Positions 1 through 6,546 of a stretch of DNA of 15,943 nt are shown here, in pieces (the stretch's first letter is position 1; each line of letters begins with the position of its first letter). Source of the DNA: Vulcanimicrobiia bacterium (lineage in GTDB: Bacteria > Eremiobacterota > Eremiobacteria > Baltobacterales > Baltobacteraceae); assembly GCA_024281135.1 (NCBI GenBank), contig JAMXLG010000045.1, positions 1 through 15,943 of the forward strand, written 5' to 3'. The notes beneath the pieces were generated by a model. That model made no database searches and was not told the origin of the DNA. It saw only the letters and a list, made by a program, of their open reading frames with translations. Position numbers and translations under genes: made by a program.

Positions 1-435
1 GGCATCCATCGTCTCGACGTCGCGTTCGCGGCGGTGAACTCGGTGATTCTGTTTGGTTCCGGTGCGACGATGCATTACGCGCTCGAGAACTGGAAGCACG
101 GAAACTTCAATCGCTACGCACTCCTTATGATCGCAACGATCCTGCTCGGTATGGGCTTTCTCGGCGGTCAGGCGTACGAATACACGAACCTGATTTATAA
201 CGAACACGTGACGTGGGGCGGCAGCGGCATCTTCGGCGCGTCGTTCTTCACGCTCACCGGCATGCACGGTTTCCACGTGTCCGTCGGTGTCATCTACCTG
301 TTCATCTTGTTGCTGCAGTCGATCCACGGCGTCTACACGAAGAACAAGTACTTCGGCCTGACTGCGGGCACGCTGTACTGGCACTTCGTCGACGTCATCT
401 GGGTCGTGCTCTTCTCGATCTTCTATCTGATTTAG
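1..435 (+). CDS. ctaE: Cytochrome c oxidase subunit III, C-terminal part (5' end outside window)
   Basis: This is a membrane subunit of the aa3-type (heme-copper) terminal oxidase, which supports the catalytic subunits in the cytoplasmic membrane. The reading frame is open from base 1, so only the last 144 residues are present; a GTG at 34 is internal rather than the start. The visible part has about four hydrophobic helices. It carries family hallmarks: a Gly-Gln-Ala-Tyr-Glu-Tyr stretch with the conserved membrane glutamate, then Phe-Thr-Leu-Thr-Gly-Met-His-Gly-Phe-His (the TGxHGxHV-type helix), and a C-terminal helix with Trp-His-Phe-Val-Asp-Val-Ile-Trp-Val. The stop TAG (433-435) lies inside the Shine-Dalgarno site of the next gene, so the genes are translated together. 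The related heme A enzymes (ctaA, ctaB) lie on the opposite strand at 7969-9733. The family call is firm; coxC is an equivalent gene name. Confidence 0.95.
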   Translation, partial: GIHRLDVAFAAVNSVILFGSGATMHYALENWKHGNFNRYALLMIATILLGMGFLGGQAYEYTNLIYNEHVTWGGSGIFGASFFTLTGMHGFHVSVGVIYLFILLLQSIHGVYTKNKYFGLTAGTLYWHFVDVIWVVLFSIFYLI

Positions 436-443
436 GAACGGTT

Positions 444-659
444 ATGAACGCAGTAGTGATCGAACATATCATCGCCATTGTCGGCGGCATCATCGTCGCC
501 ATCGTTTCGGCGGTAGCGCTGAAGAACGATTGGAAGACGCCCGGCATAGACAATCAAGTCTTCAAATTGATGCTCTTGCTGTTGTGTGTGGGCGCCGTTA
601 TCGCAACGCTTGCGGGCTTCGGCGTGCTCGGAAACTTTTCGCAAGGTGGTGCCGCATGA
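444..659 (+). CDS. Small two-helix membrane protein coupled to oxidase subunit III
   Basis: A 71-residue protein that I do not recognise by sequence. It has two hydrophobic segments, about residues 5-26 and 39-62, joined by a short polar loop containing Lys-Asn-Asp-Trp-Lys. The ATG at 444 is preceded by AGGA (434-437) at 6-nt spacing, which overlaps the stop of subunit III. The stop overlaps the next ATG (ATGA, 656-659). Position and size suggest a small accessory or assembly subunit of the cytochrome oxidase. Classical subunit IV proteins (CtaF/CoxD) are usually longer, around 100 residues with three helices, so I do not assign that name. That the gene is real rests on good SD sites, tight spacing and coherent hydrophobicity; the role is inferred from context only. 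Confidence 0.75.
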   Translation: MNAVVIEHIIAIVGGIIVAIVSAVALKNDWKTPGIDNQVFKLMLLLLCVGAVIATLAGFGVLGNFSQGGAA

Positions 660-892
660 TCGTTCATGACAGCGAATACGTCGACTTTAGCAAGGTTCCC
701 CAATCGCGCGGCATCGGCAAAGAAGCCTTCATTGCGCTGGTGATCGGCTTGCTCGGCATTTTCACCATGGGCTTCCTGTCGTGCATTCTCTCCGGCTTTG
801 GCCACTTGTGGCCCTCGCAGAAAACGCTGCGAGTAGACCTCGGCCAAATGCCGGCCGTCACCTCGTCGCAATCAACAACGACGAACCCGTAG
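656..892 (+). CDS. Small single-pass membrane protein, last gene of the oxidase operon
   Basis: A 78-residue protein of unrecognised family. A polar N-terminus (about 22 residues) is followed by one membrane helix at about residues 25-48 containing Gly-Leu-Leu-Gly-Ile-Phe, and a polar, Thr/Ser/Asn-rich tail. The ATG at 656 overlaps the preceding TGA by the ATGA arrangement and has a strong SD-like AAGGTGG (643-649) at a 6-nt spacing. A strong hairpin terminator follows 8 nt after the stop, making this the end of the oxidase transcript. It may be a small oxidase subunit or assembly factor, by position only. Confidence 0.75.
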   Translation: MIVHDSEYVDFSKVPQSRGIGKEAFIALVIGLLGIFTMGFLSCILSGFGHLWPSQKTLRVDLGQMPAVTSSQSTTTNP

Positions 893-899
893 TACTAGC

Positions 900-930
900 A
901 GAGGCGCCGAACCGGCGCCTCTTGTATTTG
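900..930 (+). terminator. Intrinsic terminator of the oxidase operon
   Basis: A perfect hairpin has arms AGAGGCGCC (900-908) and GGCGCCTCT (914-922), nine base pairs, with the 5-nt loop GAACC. It is followed by the T-rich TTGTATTTG. It begins 8 nt after the stop of the last small oxidase-operon gene and 15 nt before the next ATG, so it should stop oxidase transcription. Some read-through into the gene at 937 is possible because the gap is so short. Confidence 0.85.
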
Positions 931-936
931 GTGGCT

Positions 937-1194
937 ATGGATAAGCAAGATGAAGTCCGAGCTTCCTTTCCCGGTGATGAGCTTCGCGCCGCTATCCCCG
1001 CTTCGCACGAAGCGCAGCAGTCAATCGATGGACTCGAAACTGAGCTGCAACAACCCGCTCCGCGACGCGCCGTGCTAGAAGAGCACGCCGACGCGCTTCG
1101 TTCGGTACGCGATCTTGAAGCGACAATCGCGAATTGGTGGGATAGCCCGAGCACGCAAGAATTCATCTCCGATCTGACGAGAATCGGCCTCTAG
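937..1194 (+). CDS. Small acidic soluble hypothetical protein
   Basis: An 85-residue protein of unknown function. It has no signal peptide or membrane helix, is rich in Glu, Asp, Ala and Arg, and looks mostly alpha-helical; residues about 30-65 could form a coiled coil. The C-terminal third contains Asn-Trp-Trp-Asp-Ser-Pro followed by a hydrophobic end (Asp-Leu-Thr-Arg-Ile-Gly-Leu), which looks more like conserved protein than a chance frame. The start ATG follows GGTGG at 2 nt (too close for a good SD), and TATTTG (925-930) could be a -10 box in the terminator's T-tract. The S41 peptidase gene starts 11 nt after its stop. The opposite-strand frame across this region is Ser/Arg-rich and looks like a shadow. 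Confidence 0.55.
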   Translation: MDKQDEVRASFPGDELRAAIPASHEAQQSIDGLETELQQPAPRRAVLEEHADALRSVRDLEATIANWWDSPSTQEFISDLTRIGL

Positions 1195-1205
1195 AACCTC
1201 AAGAC

Positions 1206-2591
1206 GTGCCTAGCCGGCGTGCATTTCTTCGGATAGGCTCATCAGCAGCGCTGGCGCCGTTCCTTGGCGCCGCAACGCCGCCTACCGAGCTTGTCTTTTC
1301 ACCGCAGACCGTTTGCCGCGATCTCGACGCAATGTGGGCGGCCATGCTTGATGTGAGCGTCTATCCCTTTCGGACATCGAACCGCGCCGATGTCGAACGT
1401 GCGTACCAGACGGCACGCGCCTCAATAGATTCGCCGATGAGTGTGCGCGAGGCGTGGACCAAGATCGCGCCGGTGTTCGGCGCGTTGAACGACGGTCACG
1501 TTTCACTTGCTTTTCCGGGCAGTGCGCTCAACGAGGCTGCGTACCGGTTTCCGGTGTTTTTTGCGCTCTCCGATACCGACGACTCGTTGATTGTCGCAGC
1601 TGATCGTACGGCTACGATTCCGTCGGGCAGCAAGGTGCTTGCTGTCGATGGAGTCGACGCCGCAACGTTTAAAACGCTGACACTTGCCGCATTTGGTGGG
1701 CAGACGCGAACGCTCCAACGTTGGCGGGTTACCGCGTCAGGGTCATGGGCTGCCATTGCGCTATGTGGCGACCGGCCGTCCTACAGCGTACAATATTCGA
1801 TCGACGGCAAGACGTCCGAAGCCGTAGTTTCGTCAGCTCTTTCCAAAAGTAGTGACGCGAGGCGGCTCAGTCCCTACACGTACTCAACGCTCGCCGATGG
1901 AACGATCGGCTACATCAACTATCGGTCGTGCGAAGATATCGAGCGTTTTCGCGCTTTCGTGAGCAACACGTGCCGAACGATCAAAACACAGCCGGTTCGC
2001 GCTCTCATTATCGACATTCGTCAAAATGGCGGCGGCGATAGCAGTCTCAACGACGTTCTCTGGTCGTATGTCGCCGGCAAGCCGTTCAAGCAGTATGGCG
2101 GCATCATCGAGAAGTCGTGCGCCCGCTTGAAGTTGGAATACGGCAAAGACCGCTACATCCGAGTTTATGGTGAAGAGGCATGGAACGCGCCTGACGGCAC
2201 CATCTTTCGGTACGGTATGAATCCGAAAGAAAACCTCGTTGCGCCGGTTGATTCGCCACTGCATTACACGGGGCCGGTCTTTCTCTTGATCTCTCAGGAG
2301 ACGTTCTCGTCCGCGATGCAGTGCGCAATAGCGGCAAAAGATTATGGCTTAGCAACAATCGTCGGTGAAGAAACGGGAGAACCCGTGAACTCTACGGGCG
2401 AACTCTACGGGTTCACCGCACCCGGTACGAAACTGCAGCTTTACCTGACCACCAAGTACTTCATGGCGCCGAAGCAACATCCGGATGGGCAGGGTGTCAT
2501 TCCTGACGTCATCGTTGAGGCAACGGAAGAAGACCGTGCGGCGGGCCGGGACGCAGTCCTCGAAAAAGCGGTCGCTCTGGCTGCAGCGTAG
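1206..2591 (+). CDS. Tat-exported S41-family serine peptidase (tail-specific protease-like)
   Basis: A 461-residue predicted secreted peptidase of the C-terminal-processing (S41) superfamily. The GTG start at 1206 gives an N-terminus with a twin-arginine motif (Ser-Arg-Arg-Ala-Phe-Leu-Arg, residues 3-9) and a short hydrophobic region ending near Ala-Thr-Pro at about residue 25, so export by Tat is likely. The N-terminal half (about 30-215) is a divergent accessory region. The catalytic core shows Asp-Ile-Arg-Gln-Asn-Gly-Gly-Gly from residue 270, Thr-Phe-Ser-Ser-Ala with the likely nucleophile at Ser368 or Ser369, and the VGEETGE turn near 387. The Lys of the CtpA-type Ser-Lys dyad (GxxTxGKG region) is not in its usual place, so this is probably a different S41 subgroup. 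The final Gln-Gly-Val-Ile-Pro-Asp is typical of the family's last strand. I see no PDZ domain. The substrate is unknown. Confidence 0.85.
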   Translation: MPSRRAFLRIGSSAALAPFLGAATPPTELVFSPQTVCRDLDAMWAAMLDVSVYPFRTSNRADVERAYQTARASIDSPMSVREAWTKIAPVFGALNDGHVSLAFPGSALNEAAYRFPVFFALSDTDDSLIVAADRTATIPSGSKVLAVDGVDAATFKTLTLAAFGGQTRTLQRWRVTASGSWAAIALCGDRPSYSVQYSIDGKTSEAVVSSALSKSSDARRLSPYTYSTLADGTIGYINYRSCEDIERFRAFVSNTCRTIKTQPVRALIIDIRQNGGGDSSLNDVLWSYVAGKPFKQYGGIIEKSCARLKLEYGKDRYIRVYGEEAWNAPDGTIFRYGMNPKENLVAPVDSPLHYTGPVFLLISQETFSSAMQCAIAAKDYGLATIVGEETGEPVNSTGELYGFTAPGTKLQLYLTTKYFMAPKQHPDGQGVIPDVIVEATEEDRAAGRDAVLEKAVALAAA

Positions 2592-2647
2592 CTCCTTTCC
2601 AAAAAAATTCGGGCCCGGCCAAAACAAATCGGGGTCCTCACGCATCT

Positions 2648-2653
2648 TATAAG
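2648..2653 (+). promoter_or_regulatory. -10-like box giving a probable leaderless ECF sigma transcript
   Basis: TATAAG ends exactly 5 nt before the ATG of the ECF sigma gene. A -10 element there would place the transcript start on or next to the start codon. AAGG at 2651-2654 is only 4 nt from the ATG and would be a poorly spaced SD. I see no good -35 hexamer at 16-18 nt. The call is inference from spacing, strengthened by the same arrangement at 10592 and 11147. Confidence 0.4.
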
Positions 2654-2658
2654 GTGCG

Positions 2659-3180
2659 ATGCAAAGGACGACCCCCTCGACCATCGGGCGACTCCTCGAG
2701 GACGCCTGGCCACAAGCTTACCGGATTGCGTGGACGATTCTGCGCGATCCCACCGACGCCGAAGACGCCGCACAAGAGGCGTGCGCGCGTGCATTGCGAG
2801 CGAGTGATTCGCTTCGTAACGCGAGTGCGTTTCGATCCTGGTTTTACCGTATCGTCGTAAACGAAGCTCGAGGGCGTCTGCGCCGACGGCCCCCGGAACC
2901 GATAGTAGACGAAGCACCCCAACCGTTCGACGCACCGGACGACCGTATCGATGTGCGGCGCGCGATCGATCGCCTCGATGAACACGCGCGCCTCGTCATC
3001 ATTCTTTTTTATTACGTCGAACTTTCGACGTCCGAGATTGCGCGCGTCGTAGGTTCTAGTCCGCTCGCCGTACGTTTGCGTTTGCTCGGCGCGCGCCGCC
3101 GGTTGCGCCCTTTGCTCGCCTCTGACGACGGATCGTCCATCGTTGAAAGGAACGAACGTGAACCGCAAGCCGTTAAATGA
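2659..3180 (+). CDS. ECF-type RNA polymerase sigma factor (sigma-70 family)
   Basis: A 173-residue sigma factor with only regions 2 and 4, the layout of extracytoplasmic-function sigmas. Region 2 (about residues 15-80) contains Arg-Asp-Pro-Thr-Asp-Ala-Glu-Asp-Ala-Ala-Gln-Glu, the usual 2.2 helix, and Phe-Arg-Ser-Trp-Phe-Tyr-Arg-Ile in the 2.4 area. A Pro/Asp-rich linker follows (about 80-95). Region 4 (about 97-152) has a helix-turn-helix with Leu-Ser-Thr-Ser-Glu-Ile-Ala-Arg-Val-Val-Gly-Ser-Ser and the basic Arg-Arg-Arg-Leu-Arg helix. It would bind core polymerase and target a small stress or envelope regulon. The next gene overlaps it by 23 nt, and translational coupling to a membrane protein is the standard sigma/anti-sigma layout. 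The ECF subgroup cannot be named by eye. Confidence 0.93.
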   Translation: MQRTTPSTIGRLLEDAWPQAYRIAWTILRDPTDAEDAAQEACARALRASDSLRNASAFRSWFYRIVVNEARGRLRRRPPEPIVDEAPQPFDAPDDRIDVRRAIDRLDEHARLVIILFYYVELSTSEIARVVGSSPLAVRLRLLGARRRLRPLLASDDGSSIVERNEREPQAVK

Positions 3181-3877
3181 TTCCTACGCGAACCTCGTGC
3201 GCGCCTATGCAGATCGCATTGATGCTCCGCCGTTCGACCGGCGAGCCGTTGAAAGCCGTTCTCCGAACCGGCGCCTCGTCACACTCCCATGGTGGCGTCA
3301 GTACGCATTTGCAGCCGTGGTGACAATCGCGCTAATCGCCTGGGCGGCACCCGCTGTTCCCGCGCTCGTTGCCGACGTGCAAAACGCGATGCAGTTATTT
3401 CTGCAACGCAACGGCCAAATGGTGCCTGCGACGGATCGCGAGGTTACGATAGACGAAGCGGCTAGACTCTTACCGTTTCATGTAGTACCGCCGAACGGCG
3501 TGCCGATTGCAACGCCGCCGACGATTCGTGTAATTTCGATTCCCGGCGATCCTACGAGTATGCAGCTGATGGTGCAGTACGCGTCGAGTCTTCCTGGTCC
3601 CAAACCCGGATTAACTGCGATGCCTGCCCTCACGATCATCGAAATGTCGGCGTCGTCGCCTCCCACGAATATCGCGTTTAGGGTCCAACCGATGGGTCAA
3701 TCTCGCCTTCCCTTTCCGCCACCGGGAACGCCGCAATATCGTCCACGCGGTGCCGTTCAAATCCGTGCCCTGACTGAAGAGTGGATTGCAAACGGCACAC
3801 GGATTTCGCTCCTCGCCACACCGGGCACAATAACGCAAGCCCAACTCCAAGCAATCCGCCACGCAATGGGCGGCTAA
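3158..3877 (+). CDS. Single-pass membrane protein, probable anti-sigma factor for the upstream ECF sigma
   Basis: A 239-residue protein with a roughly 47-residue cytoplasmic N-terminus, one membrane helix (about 48-70, after Trp-Trp-Arg-Gln-Tyr) and a large exported domain. I start it at GTG 3158 because AAAGGA (3146-3151) lies 6 nt upstream; a TTG at 3143 in the same frame is the alternative. It overlaps the sigma gene by 23 nt. The N-terminus lacks the His-x3-Cys-x2-Cys zinc anti-sigma motif, so any sigma binding would use another fold. The outer region is proline-rich (around 110-125 and 190-205) and resembles the extracytoplasmic sensor domains found beside ECF sigmas. Its fate would control the sigma; this role comes from position and topology, not a recognised domain. 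A nested terminator follows. Confidence 0.75.
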   Translation: MNRKPLNDSYANLVRAYADRIDAPPFDRRAVESRSPNRRLVTLPWWRQYAFAAVVTIALIAWAAPAVPALVADVQNAMQLFLQRNGQMVPATDREVTIDEAARLLPFHVVPPNGVPIATPPTIRVISIPGDPTSMQLMVQYASSLPGPKPGLTAMPALTIIEMSASSPPTNIAFRVQPMGQSRLPFPPPGTPQYRPRGAVQIRALTEEWIANGTRISLLATPGTITQAQLQAIRHAMGG

Positions 3878-3880
3878 CCC

Positions 3881-3987
3881 AGTGTCATCCTGAGCTTGTC
3901 GAAGGATCGCCTCGATTCAAAAGCCCGACGAGATTTTCGCCGGGCTTTTGTGTTGATTCGATCCTTCGCCTTGCTCAGGATGACACT
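3881..3987. repeat. Long inverted repeat (dispersed-palindrome type) enclosing a terminator
   Basis: The arms 3881-3909 and 3959-3987 are inverted copies matching at 26 of 29 positions. Each arm starts AGTGTCATCCTGAGC when read inward and ends in CGAAGGATCG; the mismatches cluster at the arm centre. The motif TCATCCTGAGC...CGAAGGAT is one I recall as an abundant dispersed palindrome in many environmental bacterial genomes, but I cannot verify copy number here. The left arm starts 3 nt after the anti-sigma stop, and the right arm covers most of the stop codon of the convergent membrane-protein gene (TAG at 3988-3986), so the element fills the whole convergent gap. Confidence 0.8.
3918..3950. 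terminator. Bidirectional intrinsic terminator inside the inverted repeat
   Basis: The stem CAAAAGCCCG (3918-3927) pairs with CGGGCTTTTG (3941-3950) over 10 bp. A further 3-bp extension (3929-3931 with 3937-3939) follows a one-pair mismatch, leaving a short loop. The A-run on one side and the T-run on the other allow it to work on both strands. It sits between the anti-sigma gene (plus) and the membrane-protein gene (minus), which converge here. Confidence 0.85.
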
Positions 3988-4579
3988 AGGTGTCGGGGTG
4001 CGTTCCTTTGCGTGGTGCGATGCCGATGGAGAGGACGGGGATTTCGTCGGGGATGAGGCCGGTTGATTTTCCATCGATTTTGTGGATGCCGTCGTATTGC
4101 GAGAATTCTACCATCGCGGGAATCGTGAGGTCGGGCAACTCTTTTCTGCCGTAGCACTCCCACTCGCACGCCACCGATTGATCTTCGAAGAGCGTTGCTA
4201 CGTAACCGCTCGCGTCGATCTCCGAGGTCTCGTCTTTGCGCCGGTAGCGTACGTAACCGTCGACGATGTAGATCGGCTTGAAGGTCTGCAGGTAGGCGGC
4301 GAACGGCGTGACGAGCACTGCGATGAAGTACCCGAGAAATGCGATCGCGCCCAATCCAAAGATCCACGCAATCTTGATCAAATCGCGATCGGCCGGCACG
4401 TGTTGCGCGCGATACACGATGCCCCATGTCAGAAACACCATGAAGATGAGGCCGAGCAGCGGCTCGATCGCGATCGCGAAACGGCCGGTGAGGCCGCGCC
4501 ACACAATCAGGCGTTCGCGGTCGGTCCAGGAACGTTGCGCGAGTTGGCGCGTGCGCCGGTCAAACAGCCGCTGTTTCAT
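3986..4579 (-). CDS. Two-helix membrane protein of unknown function
   Basis: A 197-residue protein of unrecognised family. The basic N-terminus contains Trp-Thr-Asp-Arg-Glu-Arg-Leu. Two close membrane helices (about 38-58 and 68-92) form a hairpin. A C-terminal cytosolic region of about 100 residues alternates hydrophobic and charged stretches (Tyr-Ile-Val-Asp-Gly-Tyr-Val-Arg-Tyr-Arg) and suggests a small beta-rich domain, possibly PH-like. The ATG at 4579 lies inside the end of the aidB-type gene, giving a 20-nt overlap and translational coupling. The stop codon touches the right arm of the repeat at 3881-3987, which also holds its terminator. The plus-strand frame over the same span is charged, with no hydrophobic segments, and looks like a shadow. 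Confidence 0.75.
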   Translation of the reverse strand: MKQRLFDRRTRQLAQRSWTDRERLIVWRGLTGRFAIAIEPLLGLIFMVFLTWGIVYRAQHVPADRDLIKIAWIFGLGAIAFLGYFIAVLVTPFAAYLQTFKPIYIVDGYVRYRRKDETSEIDASGYVATLFEDQSVACEWECYGRKELPDLTIPAMVEFSQYDGIHKIDGKSTGLIPDEIPVLSIGIAPRKGTHPDT

Positions 4580-6206
4580 GTGTAATTGGAGCCGCGCGTT
4601 GCACGATGCCCTTGAGCGCGGTCTTTATAGGTAACGTACCCAACGTATGTCCGGATTCTCCTGAGAGACGGCTCGCGATAAAGCCGTCGCTGACATAGTT
4701 TGGCGCATGTTGCAACAAGAGTGAGGCTTGCCAAAGAATCGCCATGCGCTCGACGAGGGAGCGAGCTCGCCACTCCATGCTTTCGCGATCGCGCAAGTCG
4801 GCTTCGAGAGCTCGGACGGCTGCGGAGACGCGACGGTCTTCGAGCGCGGGCGTGAGTTCGATGCGCAATGCTTCCACGGCCTCGGGGTGCTTTTGAATGA
4901 TTCGCAGGACGTCGAGCGCGTTGATATTGCCCGAACCTTCCCAAATCGAATTAAGCGGCGCTTCCCGGTACAGTCGCGGCATAATCGACTCTTCGACGTA
5001 GCCGTTGCCGCCGAGACACTCTAGCGCTTCCGCCGTCGCCATCGGCGCTCGTTTGCAGACGTAGTACTTGCCGACTGCCGTCCCGATCCGTTTCAATGCC
5101 GCGGCGTGCGGTTTATCTGCAGCTTCGTCGACGGCGCGCGCGAGACGCAGCATCAGCATCGTCGCGGCCTCGGATTCAAGCGCGAGATCCGCGAGCACAT
5201 TTTGCATCAGCACGTGATCTATGAGCAATGCGCCGAACGTGCGCCGGTACATCGCGTGGTGGATTGCTTGCGCGAGCGCCTGGCGCAACAGCGCGGCGGA
5301 TCCGATGATGCAATCGAGCCGCGTTTGATTCACCATTTCGACGATCGTGTTGACGCCGCGGCCCTCTTCACCGACGAGCCACGCGAGCGTTCCGTTGAAC
5401 TCGACTTCGCTCGATGCATTGCTGCGGTTGCCTAGCTTGTCTTTGAGACGTTGAATTGCGAACGGGTTGCGCCCACCGTCGGGCAGCACGCGCGGAACGA
5501 ATAAGCAGGAGAGTCCGCCGTCCGCTTGCGCAAGCACGAGAAACGCATCGCTCATCGGCGCCGAGCAGAACCATTTGTGTCCGTTGAGCGAGTAGACGCC
5601 TTCGACCGACGTTCGCGTGGCGCGCGTCTGATTGGCGCGCACGTCGCTTCCGCCTTGCTTCTCAGTCATGCCCATGCCGCAAATCGCGCTGGTTTTCTCC
5701 GCAATCGGCAACAGACGCGGATCGTATGTGCGCGCAGCTAGCTTTGGTATCCATTCGTCTGCAACCGCTTCGTTATGACGCAGCGCTGGAACGGCTGCAT
5801 ACGTCATCGAGATCGGGCAGCCGTGTCCGCCTTCGACCTGCGACCAGACAAAGAATTTCGCTGCGCGGCGTACGTGCGCGTGCGGCATCGGATCGAGCCA
5901 CGGCGCCGCATGCAGGCCGCGCGCAGCCGCAGTCGCCATCAACACGTGCCATGCAGGATGGAAACGCACTTCGTCAATTCGGTTCCCGTACCGGTCGTGC
6001 GTATGAAGTTGCGGCGGATTCTCGTTGGCGTCGAATCCGAGTTGAATGACGTCCGGTTTTCCGGCTAGCTCGCCCAGCTCTTCGAGTTCGGCGGTATCCA
6101 CGCCGCGCGTCTCGCGCTCGACACCCTCGCGTAGCGCGCGATCGCTCAGAAAGACGTTGTAGTCTTGAAGCGGCGGCGGCTGGTTGGTAACGGCATGGTT
6201 GGGCAT
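4560..6206 (-). CDS. aidB: AidB-type acyl-CoA dehydrogenase family flavoprotein
   Basis: A 548-residue protein that aligns by eye along its length with E. coli AidB (about 541 aa), an FAD flavoprotein of the acyl-CoA dehydrogenase superfamily linked to the alkylation response. Matching landmarks are Asn-Gln-Pro-Pro-Pro-Leu near the N-terminus, Arg-Phe-His-Pro-Ala-Trp-His (81-87), MTEKQGGSD (180-188), Leu-Lys-Asp-Lys-Leu-Gly-Asn-Arg-Ser-Asn-Ala-Ser (254-265) and the YREAPLNSIWEGSGN stretch (413-427). The frame is open further upstream to 6446, but that part is Ser/Arg-rich, overlaps another gene and has no AidB counterpart, so ATG 6206 is the start. A purine-rich GGAAGGG lies just upstream. 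A small gene ends 13 nt before, and the next overlaps its 3' end by 20 nt. The natural substrate of AidB proteins is unresolved; they bind DNA but may act on acyl-CoA-like molecules. Confidence 0.93.
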   Translation of the reverse strand: MPNHAVTNQPPPLQDYNVFLSDRALREGVERETRGVDTAELEELGELAGKPDVIQLGFDANENPPQLHTHDRYGNRIDEVRFHPAWHVLMATAAARGLHAAPWLDPMPHAHVRRAAKFFVWSQVEGGHGCPISMTYAAVPALRHNEAVADEWIPKLAARTYDPRLLPIAEKTSAICGMGMTEKQGGSDVRANQTRATRTSVEGVYSLNGHKWFCSAPMSDAFLVLAQADGGLSCLFVPRVLPDGGRNPFAIQRLKDKLGNRSNASSEVEFNGTLAWLVGEEGRGVNTIVEMVNQTRLDCIIGSAALLRQALAQAIHHAMYRRTFGALLIDHVLMQNVLADLALESEAATMLMLRLARAVDEAADKPHAAALKRIGTAVGKYYVCKRAPMATAEALECLGGNGYVEESIMPRLYREAPLNSIWEGSGNINALDVLRIIQKHPEAVEALRIELTPALEDRRVSAAVRALEADLRDRESMEWRARSLVERMAILWQASLLLQHAPNYVSDGFIASRLSGESGHTLGTLPIKTALKGIVQRAAPITHETAAV

Positions 6207-6219
6207 AGCCCTTCCATAC

Positions 6220-6513
6220 TTAGGTGAACATTGGAGCGATCCCGCGTGAGAGGTGGTCGCGGAGATGAACGACGCTGCGAGGTCCGTGTTTCTGAAAGAC
6301 GGCGTTCGGGCACACGTCGTGATGCACGATCGTAAGGAGGCGTGAGAGCTCGACATTCTCTTGCCGCAGCTCGCCCCCAAATGCGTCAAAGACGTCAACG
6401 GTTGCGAACGGCCGCTTTGCCCGAAGCGCGGAGAGGATGATTTCAATAGTTTGCGCGTTCGTGCAAAACGATGCGGTATCGAGGATTACGGTATAAGTCC
6501 CCGGCGAAATCAT
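6220..6513 (-). CDS. Small hypothetical protein directly upstream of aidB
   Basis: A 97-residue protein with no recognised family. It looks soluble and mixed alpha/beta, opening with Thr-Tyr-Thr-Val-Ile-Leu-Asp-Thr-Ala and followed by an amphipathic helix (Ile-Glu-Ile-Ile-Leu-Ser-Ala-Leu-Arg). I start it at ATG 6513; an in-frame GTG at 6555 is possible, but it falls inside a 12-bp palindrome that looks regulatory. Neither start has a good SD. Its stop is 13 nt before the aidB start on the same strand, so the two are probably cotranscribed. The alternative frames here are Ser- or Arg-rich and look non-coding. It could be a partner or regulator of the AidB-like protein, by context only. Confidence 0.5.
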   Translation of the reverse strand: MISPGTYTVILDTASFCTNAQTIEIILSALRAKRPFATVDVFDAFGGELRQENVELSRLLTIVHHDVCPNAVFQKHGPRSVVHLRDHLSRGIAPMFT

Positions 6514-6546
6514 ACGTGGAGATACAGCCGCGTGGGCTGTGGCAAC

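Noticed and set aside
2592..2647. Terminator after the S41 peptidase gene
   Set aside because: There is an A-run and a CGGGCCCG palindrome, but no hairpin with a loop followed by a T-run on the plus strand, so I do not call one.
4082..4585. 167-codon plus-strand frame opposite the two-helix membrane protein
   Set aside because: It is highly charged and His/Arg-rich with no domain pattern. The minus-strand frame has clear membrane helices and a start overlapping aidB.
6207..6446. In-frame upstream extension of the AidB gene (80 more residues)
   Set aside because: The added part is Ser/Arg/Cys-rich and low in hydrophobic residues, has no AidB counterpart, and overlaps the better 97-residue frame. 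AidB homologues begin close to Asn-Gln-Pro, which fits ATG 6206.
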